Of a stretch of DNA of 64,000 nt, positions 31,827 through 43,800 are shown in pieces. The notes below the pieces were generated by a model. The model ran no database searches. It was given only the letters and a program-made list of their open reading frames with translations, and was not told where the DNA came from. The first letter of the stretch is position 1; every line of letters starts with the position of its first letter. Source of the stretch: Asterias rubens (taxonomy: Eukaryota > Echinodermata > Asteroidea > Forcipulatida > Asteriidae); the NCBI RefSeq assembly GCF_902459465.1, contig NC_047082.1, forward strand, positions 9,484,545 through 9,548,544. Direction: 5' to 3'. Made by a program: the position numbers and the translations under genes.

Positions 31827-34800
31827 CTGAAAAAGAATAACAAATCAGATTGATTTTCAAATTTGAAGTTTGTATTAAGATCATTTCAAATCAAATACAC
31901 ATCTAATTCAATACTTCCGTTAAAAAAATATCGACAATTGCATAAACTACGGAGTAAAGCAAATCATTAGGTAACAGTGTATTTCATGTTTTGTTTACTT
32001 CCCTAATTTGTTGTTAAATTTAACTGTTTTTATAATGTTTAATATTAATGTTTTTATCAATCCTGTAATTGGCGCTTGCGCTGTTGGATGTTGTATAAAT
32101 TAAAATAAAAAAATAAAAAATAAAACAGTGAACATAAATAAAACAGACGCAGAAACAAAACAAACAGACAGACATAAAGACAAAGTGACAAACGAACGTA
32201 AAACACTAGTGACACACTAATTTCTACATGGAGTCCCGTGAAAACTGAGTGTTTGTTTTTCGATCTTGGAATGCTAGTTTCTAAAGTCTTTGGGTTCGTG
32301 CTAGACATAGTTATTCAAATTGACTTCAAGTCAAGTAAAGCATGGCTGAATAACAAGTCCGTTTGAGCGGGAAACACTGCGAGGAGCCAAAACAGTCCAA
32401 CAAGGTGTCAACACTTCCCAAGGTCTAATCGTATTTACCCGTGGGACGATCCATGGCTACAAGTATTCCAAACAACACAATGAGCTTTCATTTTTGAACT
32501 GAAAGACTCTTTTGAAATGGGAAAAAAAGTTATTTGAACAGAGCGACAAAAGAGCCATGAAGCGACGGGGTCATGTATTGGGAGGAACGTGTTCATGTAG
32601 TTCATGAAAGTTTTTAACAAGGAAGTACCGTTTTACCGTACCATGGTTTTACATTGTACAACAAAATGTATACACTAAGACACTGGACACTATTGGTAAT
32701 TGTCAAATACCAGTCTTCTCACTTACTGTATCTCAACAAATGCTTGAAATATCAAACCTGCGGAAATTTGAGCTCAATTGGTCGTCAAAGTTTTGAGATA
32801 ATAATGAAAGAAAAAACACCCTTGTCACACAAAGTTGTGTGCTTTCAGATGCTTGATTTCGAGACCTCAAATTCTAAATATGAGGTCTCGAAATCAAATT
32901 TGTGGAAAACTACGTCTTTCTCGAAAACTACGTCACTTCAGAGGGAGCCGTTTCTCACAATGTGTTATGCTACCAACCTCTCCCCATTACTCGTAATCAA
33001 GAAAGGTATATGATAATAGTTATTTTGAGTTATTACCAATAGTGTCCACTGCCTTTAACCGTACCATGGTTTTACATTGTATGTAAACGTAGACACTACT
33101 TCACCACACGATTGTATTTTTGCTACAAGCTTTAAAGAGGCATGAAAAAAACAGTAAAGAAATAATTCAAACTTAATTCACTGCGCAACGGGAATTCTAG
33201 ACATAATTGATGCAAGTATTAACCTACGCGAATATTCAATATGCAATATGAATGTACACGATAGACATTCACTTGCGAGAATGTCCAATGTCGAATATTC
33301 AAAAGGTAACATTGATATTCGCATTACAAATCCATGTGAATGTCACAAGCTGTTTTATTAAGTCGCCAGTGTTTAGATGACAATAGTTACATACAGTGTC
33401 ACTCAATAGACCATGTCACCTGCAACATCATTGTTTGCAAAAAATAACATTGACTTCATGAAGACACGATTTGCACAAAGCCAATTAATTTGAATCTGAT
33501 ATTGTATATGGAGATTAGGCCAACACAGTTTAATTTTCTATCAACTTTGAATATAAAGATTGAGAGCACATCTCAAAACTTGTTGAGGCAAAACTGTCTA
33601 GGGCCTAACCCTTGAATTTATATGGAAATTATCCGCGAACGACGTGCAAAACTTCCCATTATAACCATGCAGAGCGTAATTCATGGCCTTCTCCTGAAGA
33701 GTCCCTGAAGACGAGCAGGGTACTTGTACGAGTGCTCGAAACGTTGAGACCATACCGGCTCTTTTCTGAGCCAACACTCCCTCGTACACGGTTGTACCCG
33801 CAAGTTTACCTTATGTAGTTAATTCTTAACCATAGAGAGGTTTACATTGCCTGCAAGAAAGACTCCGGAATGTAAGGTCGATCTTTGTTAACAGAGGTTA
33901 TGTGGTATGTTGGGGGTCAGTTATGGAAGAGACATAGTATTTTTTTTCGAAACCACGGCTTCGGCTTTGGATTTGGCTTCAGGCTCCGTTCTCTCGTCTG
34001 AAACCCAGTGCGCGTGTACGCAAAGCACGCGCAATATTGTCAAAACGACCGCGGGGCCAAGCTAGCCTGTGAGCCGAATCCAAAGAAAAATCCAGTCGTT
34101 TCGAAAAGGGACATACAAATTATTGGACTTACCGGCTGTTACATGTGAATATTGCAACCATACAAATCACTAGGATGAATAACAAGGTTGCCGAACCGCC
34201 AATAATATACGGTAGGAAATCTAGAAAAGGAAACAAAAAGTGCAATCAAAGTTAAATTATTTTTGCCTATTACACAACCAACTGTCGCCAATAACAGGAT
34301 GGATAGAAAAAGAGAAGAAATGTCCAGTTTTGGATTTGGAACAAAAACCCCAAATGGGGGAAAACCCACGCAATCGGGTAGAGGCAGGAAAACCCAATCC
34401 ACATGCCAGGATCTGGTCTGAGTTGGGATTCGAACCGGGATCCACAGAGGCAAGGAAACCACTGAGCCAACATGAATATTAGTGCTTTGTGAAACCGAAC
34501 CCTTGGTAATTTTTTCCATATTAATTCGTTTCTTCATGTACTTTAGCCCTTGTTTCCTGTTATACTGTGTACTGTTGTTTGATGTATCTTTTAAAATTTG
34601 TGACTTTTTTTGTTTTTTGTTATTAACTTACAACTGCGATACGTGTTTGTTCAATAAAGCATTTTTTGCATTGAATTTAAATGAATGTTTTTATAGAATA
34701 AAAACCTTCGTTATTTGTGCTTGCTGTGGAACTTTAAATATCGGTTGTTATAATCAAGGATGTTATAAGGATTGTTAAGAGATTTTGTTTGTCAAAATAA

Positions 34801-37800
34801 ACTGAAGGGTTGTTTGGCTCAAGGAAAATTTCGTCAATTTGTTTGTGAAAAAAATCAAATTAAGTGAATAAGTACCCATTATATACGGCCCAGGTGCCAT
34901 TTATCCATTTGAGTCAGCTAATTAGAAGGTCTTTTATTGTCAAAAGATTATTGACTCCAGAGTTAAATTGAGATTTGGTCTGGAAATCTGTTTGTCAATT
35001 TGAAACCTTTTGAAACATGTGGACAATTTTCTCAATTCGGGGGGGTGACCTTGCAGGTGTGATTTTTGTGTAGTTAATTGGATAACACCACTCTTCAAAA
35101 TACGTTGATGTGCCACTCATAATTCTGTAGTATTCTTAAAAAAAAAAAAGGCCTAATCACAATTAAACGAAGGGAAGAAATGGTAAGATGCTTGTTGACA
35201 ACTTTTCACAGAGATTTATTCGCAGAAAATAACCCGCAGAAAATTCCTGTGGAATTTCTATTTCCACCGCCACCTCGTTTCCTGGGAAAGATTACCACTG
35301 CAGCTTTCTATAGCCCAATATTTATTTCCCTTAACCCTGGGAATTTGCAGGGGAAAGTCGTCAACATCTAGTGTGAAGGCAGTGGGGTTAACTTTTGAAT
35401 GACAATTCATCAACTCTACACTCACGATATCAACAATTGTTGAGCATGTGGCATGTGGGTTAAGAAAACTTACAGAGCAAACATCAAACAACGAACAATA
35501 CTACACACATAACACTAAGCTAAAACAGACATCAAATTATACCACAGCAAACACTACTTCAAAGAACACACAACACCCCAAATTTAAGGTGTTAAAATTG
35601 AGACGCTAAAAGCTTCTGCAACTCTGAATAAGAAGCACAAAGTGGCATTAAGCGATAAAACTAAGATAAAGTCAGCTTTAAAGTGCACTAAACAGGAATT
35701 GCAAACAATGATAAATGTATGGTGTGAGTATAGGCTAAATGTCGGCAAAACTGTTTTAAGTTTTGTTACTGTCTACTTCTTTAAATCTAAATGTATGATT
35801 GTTAACTGTCCAAAAACAACCTAAAAGCTCACTGATTGTAAAATGTGTGTCAAATGCTATGTCTAATCGCAGGGTTACCAGACGATGGTTCCCAGCCATA
35901 ATGCCAAAGTCACTCGTACCGTGGTAAATGGTATCCTGCTCATTTTCGCTTGAATTTTTTTTTTTTTTTATCTAAGGCATCTCCATGTATATGAACCCTG
36001 GTCCCAGACATGGTTGAACAAACGAAATATTAAGTTCATTGACAAAGTGCACGATTTTGTTTCCTGAAACTTGCATGATTTGAATCGACGATACAAGTTC
36101 TGTTTTTAAGAATGGTCGTTACGTCTGAGGCGTAGGCCTTTTAGGCTATACGATTTGCGTTTTTGTATAGGCCAGTCTTATTTATTTCTGTATAGCACAA
36201 AGGGCTGATTGTAAAGTTCCATCAAAGTTTGTGAAACCGCCCCAAGGTCTTTCAGTTTGAATGCAATAAAAAGCTGAATTTGGAAAACAGGAAAACCTGC
36301 AGCAATTATGTTTACAGTCCGTGTTGCATTAAAGGGAGTTTGAACTCGATCAAATCACGACAATACACACATTCAAAATGCTCAACCATTTTGAACGGAC
36401 ATTTTTACATGTACTATTTCTGTAGATTTTTGTTCAATGGAGTTTCAGTTTTCATCATGTACATGTAAACATTTCGTTGTTCAGGGTTTTTTTTTTTTTT
36501 TTTTTCATGATCTTTTTTTTCTTATCCGGGGGAAAAACCATTCACGATAAATAATGTGTTGTTAGGCTAAGCCCTTACTTCAATTTGAAAAAGGGAAGTA
36601 TGGCCCCATCGTTTGTTTATTTTTTGTTTTGTTTTTTTTTGTTTTTTATTTGATTTTAAATTTTCCCTTGTCTTGTTATCGTTTATTCTTTTTATAATTT
36701 AATGTAGGCTTTTGCTTTTAAAGTTTATTGGAAATATATTTTCACAGTCGTTCATGGTGGTCTGTTTCTGTTCCCTATTTTATTTTACTTAATCTTCAAT
36801 GTATGCTTTAGTTTTCTTTCCTAAGATGATTCTATTTTAATTGTTAACTTTGTACATATCAGATTGTTTTTATATAGGCTATATGAATATTTCTAATTGT
36901 TTTGTATCCTTTCCTGTATTTGGCGGCTCGTCCGCTGTTGGTTTGGTCAATAAATATATAATATATGATATATAAATATATTATGTGATTAGTAGAAATG
37001 ATCGAAATGTGCATCAAACTAAACTCAAATTCGTGACTACTCATGAATTGCAACTAATCACAACCTTACCAAATAAGTATATTGGTGCGGATTTGCCGCC
37101 CAAACGAGCACCAGTGTCGTCCGTGGTGACAGCACCACTAGTTTGTGTGGCTCTCGGCCAATTTGGGTTAGGGCTCACCATTTTGACTGTAAATTGTGCT
37201 TTATTTGTGAGAGTATCCGCAGTGGAGTGTAACCCAGTGGTTTGAATGCCAGAAACGGGAGAGGATTCTTGATTTGTACGAGTAGACAGGGTTCTGTCTT
37301 TACTGCTTGTACTGGTGGTACTAATCGTAGTCACGCTATTGGACACTGTCTCTGTGTTTGTCATTAATCCTTCAGTAAGCATGCAATGGATGTGAAAATA
37401 AAAATGTGAACATGTTGGATTTGTTGAAAATCTACTCTGAGGTAGTCTGCGGTGGTAGAGAAGGCTCTTGAAGTTTGAAAAAATCTACTCCGCGGTATAC
37501 ATGTATAAAGCATAATTATAAAGAATGCAAAACAAGTTCTTATTGGCAGACTTTGGAGCGCTAGGTGGCAGCAGACTTACCAGGCAAATTTCCATTGTTT
37601 ACGCAGTTCTGAACATGCTCACATTACCGAGAACAATGGATTTTACCTGGTAAGTCTGCTGCCACCAAGCGTCCTAAAAGTCTCAATAGAACATAATATA
37701 TGGTGTTACTGCCGCCAACCATGTTAAGACCTCACCATAAAATGTCTCGAATCCCATATGTGATAAAGAACTATTATTTGTGGTTTTATCCATCCACATA

Positions 37801-40800
37801 CATGTGCGACTATCACTGTATACTCAGTGGTTTCAGAGAACAGTGACGAGTAAAAGAATTTAGGCTAAACTACTATAGGGTGGGATTCAAACATACGACC
37901 CCAAATCTAATGTAGCTTTGGAAATTTGGTGGCATCGAAAGGAAATCACAAGTAGGCCTACATATCGTTTTACTATACAATACATTGTATACCCAGTATA
38001 ACTTGAATAATATAATGTAACAGTATAAGAATTCGTGACTAAGTTGGCACATTTGAAGTCATTAAGTTAAAAGTTCCACCTTACCTGTAATTGTCACAAG
38101 TGGCAATGTTGTTGGTGAGACTTCATTTAAAGTAGTGCTAGCTGGGGTGGTTGTTTCTGGCTGCTCTGATGGAGGCCCGCGGGTTGTTGATTCTATTTGA
38201 AGTTAAAAGGTAAGTATTGAAACGCATTAGAAACATCTGAACATGGTGGTAATGGGCCCTCAGAATATAAAATTGTGAAAATAATGCATCAAGAAAAACC
38301 TACATTAAGCAACTCTCTGTATAGGAGTGTTAATCTCATAATTAAAAAAAAAGGTGGACGTTTTGGAAAACAAAATCAAGACAGGCCCCTTCAGAGATTG
38401 CTTAAGTATTACATCTGAACATTGAGCACTGTTAAAATGATGACATCAAGACAAACTTATCCTTAACACTATAACATACCCATTTCTAGAGAGCTCTCGT
38501 TCCTACAGTGTATACCAAATGGTAAACTATATCTATCAAATAATAAAATAGTAATAATAAGCATTTATAGAGTGCCATCTATTTAGAAAACTAATCCGAT
38601 GATACAAAATGAGAGAGAAGGTATATCATAATAATGTTACTCTTGGACTTCACCTGTGATTTTGTAACAGTTTATTTATATAGGCCTATACTTGAATACT
38701 TGAAATCCCTAAGCTCACTTTGGTTAAAAATTATGCTTGAATATGTTAAACTTAATTTTAGTTTCCTAAAAAGCTTAAGTTGTTTCATTCAAAGATAATT
38801 CAAGGCAACAATAAAGTTTGTGTTGGGAAAGGGCAAAGAAGGACACTAAAGGAAAATGACATGAAAAGCGGAGTTGCCATGAAAGGGAAATCAAATTTTG
38901 AGACAAATTTAATAAGATACAACATGAAACATATGCAGAAACACATACGCAAAAAAAAAGCATTTATATTGTTACAAAAAAATGAAGCACAACCATGAAC
39001 AAAAATAATAACATGCCAGCCTAGGTCTCCATCATGCATCTTGCATGATTATTTGTGTACAAACGAAATAAATGTTGACCAGAATATAGGTAAACATGCA
39101 AAATACACATGCAAGAATGAAGATACACAAGATATAGGCCTACAGAGGGGAATGAACAATAATTGTAGCTGGATAGAGGAATGGTATAATCGTTTTAAAT
39201 TGAGCCAATTAACAAAAATAATATACAAAATGATTATAATATTAAAGTGTAAAGCAATGAAATGGTACAACAGTGTATGGCAATCTTGAAAGATTGAACG
39301 AACCCCCCAACAAATAAAAACAAATTTGAGGGGAGGAAAATGGACAGTTGAAACTGGGGACAGGAATTGACAAATTAATAACTGGTTTATCAATAAAATA
39401 TGTTTTTACATGAAATCAACTTAAATTCAGTCCATTCACGAGATTATTCAAAATTATGTCATTATATTTTTAAGCAACACAAATGTATGGCAAGATTGAA
39501 AGATTGAATGAATAACAGAAAATTATTCAAATTCATAAAGCAGATATAAATACAAATCATGTGGAACCACAAGCAATTCAACAATTAGATGAAAACTCAG
39601 GGATGGGTACAATTTTATGATGATATATTAGTTTATTTTTCTTCTTCTTCTTCTAAACTTTATATTGAACACTGTGGATGCCCAAGGTCCATGTCATACG
39701 AGGCAATTTACAGGCAACCAGTTCCAGGCAATCTCCAAGAAGAAAAGGTATTCACATTGCAATAGCCACTTGCTTTTCTTAGGGTTCGTATAAGGCATTG
39801 TTGAAAAATACTCGTGTGTTGTCAAAGGATGGTCCATTAGCTTGCACTCTAGGTGGTTGCCTGTGAAAGTTGCATTGTGGGACGATGTCCTATAAAATTG
39901 ACCCCTTGCACGCGCGTCACACGCGGCGACCGATCCGCGCTCACCATGTTGGTGGGCAAGTTAGGTTTACGTGTATTAATGCCGCGTCGCCCTATAACGC
40001 ACATCATAAAGTTATATATAAAAGCGTACAATGAATTAACTTGTCCACCAGTATGGCGCATTCAAAAGAAAATTGATGATGACGTCAGGTGAAATGGGTC
40101 AATAGACCTTATGCAGATGACGTCATTTCCGTAGGGCGCCCTCACCTAGAGGTCAAAAGGAGGTTGTTCATTGGCCAGTCCTGTGCGCCGCGCGTACAAA
40201 TCTGTGCGTTTCAATTGTTTCCACTAAGATGACCGCTGGATGACGTCAATGCATAAGGTCTATAAACAAGCAACTTCACAATCATCGACTGATCCCTGGC
40301 AGAAAATTCGTGATTGGTCAATGGACACCATATAATACCGAGTACCAGTCACGAAGAAGGTTTTTATTTTTACCTGGAAATATTCCCGTGTAATTACAAG
40401 TGGGAAGACTATCCGGTGACCACACCCTCAGTGTCTGACATGTCAGCTGTGGCTCCCCTAGGATCATGTGACCAGGTTCACACAGATATTTCACTTTCTC
40501 GCCAACTGTTGGCGATAGGTTGTCAGATACGTATGAGTTAGGAACAAACCCAGGATGGAAACAATCCGCCTCCGGAACAGGTACTGAGAGAATAGAAAAA
40601 AGGGGAATATATTATCATCAACCATTAGAATAGGATGAACGTGAACACAAGAGGTACAGTTAATAAACAGCTTGAACAACAAGTTTTGAAAGAGGAAATA
40701 AATTTCAATTTAAGAAGAAATTTAACACCTTGCACAAGCATTGAGTAAGAACGATCAATTGAGGTTTAAGGGATGCTAAATTTGCATCGGGGATAAAGAA

Positions 40801-43800
40801 TATTAATGTTGTTTTTTACCCATACACCGGTGTGTTAGCACTGTATACTCAGTACTTTACCGGGTCTTTTGAAAACAAAAATCACAGGCATCTTGACCAC
40901 TCGGGTCAATTAAGGTTTGAGGTGACAACATGAACCAAGGACATGAACATCTCTGTAAGTTATGGTGTGTAAGAAAATAATGTATGGTTTTCAAGAACTC
41001 GACGTTTCAATCGAATTCACTGATCGTCTTCAGGAGAAATATGGACTTTGTGCAAGCATAATTACACAGCAGGACATTCTAATTTGCTCCATATCATTAA
41101 AAACTAATTTTGAAGATAAAAAAGGGTGTTATTTTGTTTTATATTAATATGCAAATTGTTACTGTATAGCAAAGGGCACGCAAGCTCTCGAGTTGTACAC
41201 TAAATAATCATAAATTATTATATAACATTTACCGGCTCTATAGAGCTTAAGTGTGCATATAAAATTATACCGGCACGACTGCAAATAGATGCTGAAAGCA
41301 ATAACAACCGAACATGCCACAAGTGTTTGCTAATTAAATAGAAATGCCACCTTGTCATAGAAGATGACCTTTTCACAAGTTGTACAATGGTTTTCCACAA
41401 AAATGTGGTAGATAATGTGGCTGTGGGTTGATGGACGGTGGTTATAAATGCGTCTGTAATTTCATGCATTTTTTTCTTAATGTATGCTTTATTTGCTTTC
41501 TTTTGGGGGGATGTAGTTTTGTAACTCCTTGCCATATATTATGCACTTTGTCTAAATGTCTGCTTTATTTGAGGTGGTGTTGAGGTGTTTTGCTGAATTC
41601 GTATGTTGTTGGTTTTTTGGTTTTTTTTTTTTTTTTTTGGGGGGGGGGTGTTGGGTGCAGTGTTGTAACCCCTTACCATTAAACTCGTACACCTGCATTT
41701 TGAAGTCTCCTCCGCATGTTTGGCTGGCATCTCCAGAGCAGGGATACGAGCAATTCACCTGGTCTGCCGTATACTCTGTATACTGGAAGGGGTCCGCTAG
41801 GGCGCCCCCACAGAAGCACTGCGAACCAGCCTGCAATGCGTAGTATTGGAGATTTCTGTTGCGGCAAAGTGTTCGACAGAAGTCCACGGTCATGCCCGTT
41901 TCACCCTCGCAGTAAGTTTGCTCGTCGCCGCACGATTCTTGGCAGACCCCCATACCATCTGCGCACGTAATGAGATCCTGCAGAGCCCTGTCTACGCCGT
42001 CAAAATAACACCCATGGTATATATCTACATAAAAAGAAACCAGAAGAAAAAAATGCTAAAAAGAGCCTCTAGTTGTTAATGGGTGCGTTCGTTTAGCTCC
42101 CCTTGGTCTACCCCGGTGTGTGGCAATTTTTTCCCCAGGACGAACGTGGGTAATTATCTGCACACGTTCGTCCTGGAAAAAGAAAACGCCACACGCTGGG
42201 GTCGACCCGGGGAAGCTAATCGAACGCACCCTATATAATTTAAACCTTGGATTTTTAACCTATAATTTTTAACCTTGCCTTGGATCGGACGAATTGGTCT
42301 TTGAAAAGCTTTTGAAACCATTTGTTATGAAATACACATGGTTAAAAATATATTTTAATAATAGAATACAATGATGATCACAAGTATCACTCGAAATTGC
42401 ACGGTTTGTCTTTTTTCGTCGCGAACTAACACGGTCGGCAATTTTATGGCGGCCATTTTTATGGAGTCAAAATGTTGACGCCACAAAATGGCCGACCGTG
42501 TCAGTCTTCGCGGCGTAAAATGAAAACCGTGCAATTTCGAAGCAGGTGTTTGTGGACCATTATATTCTACTTTGAAATTATCTATTTAGCCATTTGCATT
42601 TCCTAACAAACAGTTTCAAACGCTTTTCAAAGACCAACTCAACCGATCCAATGCAACGTATAGTTTTTGAGATTTATATAAATTGGTATCTCCGTCTCAA
42701 GTTTTAAAATGTTGTTTCGTTGTTAATTAAACAAATTATTTGTATTGTAATGTAACATGTATTATAGAATTATTGGTTTAATAAAAAGAATATACACTGT
42801 ATAGTCTTTGCTCAAGTCGTTTACGAGGCTTACCCAGCCTGCTTTACTGACGGCCTTCATAAACACGTAGTGTTCTCTTTTGCCTCGATATAAAATGAGA
42901 GTCCGACCAATTAATTAAAGCCACAAAAGACAAATAATTCAATAGTGATTAAATTTCTGAATGGAATTCGGAGATGTCGCTGGGAAGTATTTATTCATTA
43001 TTTGATGACGGTTTTGATAGTCATGCGCACAAAACTGTCTTCATTGGCTAATAAACACCCCCACCATATCATACCAGTACCATGACGTCAACATTATCTT
43101 CTATAAGCAAAATTGTAAAACCACTTTTCATTTTGTTACGCATAAGTTTTAAGTTTTGCCTATATTATTGTTTATTGTGAATCTATTGTGGGTGGTTTTC
43201 AATTCCACTTCAAACCCAATTTATCATGTTTAAAGGCACTGGACATCTTTGGTAATTGTTAAAGACCAATCTTCTCACTTGGTGTATCTCAACATGTGCA
43301 TAAAATAACAAACCTGTGAAAATTTGAGCTCAATTGTTCGTCGAAGTTGCGCGAGAATAATGGAAGGAAAAACACCCTTGTCGCACAAGTTGTTTACTTT
43401 TAGATGCTTTGAATTCATTTCAAATAATTTTATTTTAGTAATAATTACTTTTTTTCGAAAACTACGTTACTTTAGAGGGAACCGTTTCTCACAAAGCAGG
43501 TACCAATAGTGCTGGTGCCTTTAAAATGGTTTTCAAAAAATAACTTTTTCACTGATGCGTATCAGTTCAGAAACAGGAAGATAATTCAAAATGGCGGCGT
43601 CACTTTCCCATTATTTGTGGTGGGTGCGCCCTCCTAGTCAGTGACGTCACTACATGATACATGTAATGAGTCACAAGGTAAAAGGGGTAATCCTGTGCGT
43701 GTTTCGTTATTGTTAGAGAGAAATCAAAGTCATTAGTCATTCAAAATAATAGCGTGCAAACTCCGTTAATTGCATGTTGCTTTGAGAAACGGCCAAATTA

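Noticed and set aside
34139..34537. 132-codon minus-strand frame
   Set aside because: It overlaps the gene B TM exon in another frame and crosses its acceptor; the spliced frame is better supported.
34482..34778. 98-codon plus-strand frame rich in Phe, Cys and Leu
   Set aside because: Low-complexity AT-rich intronic sequence of gene B with no family pattern.
41539..41730. Continuation of the gene B WSC frame past 41677 into a Pro-Lys-rich run
   Set aside because: This is read-through of the donor into a T/G homopolymer; the phase 1 donor at 41676 joins exactly to the CCP exon.
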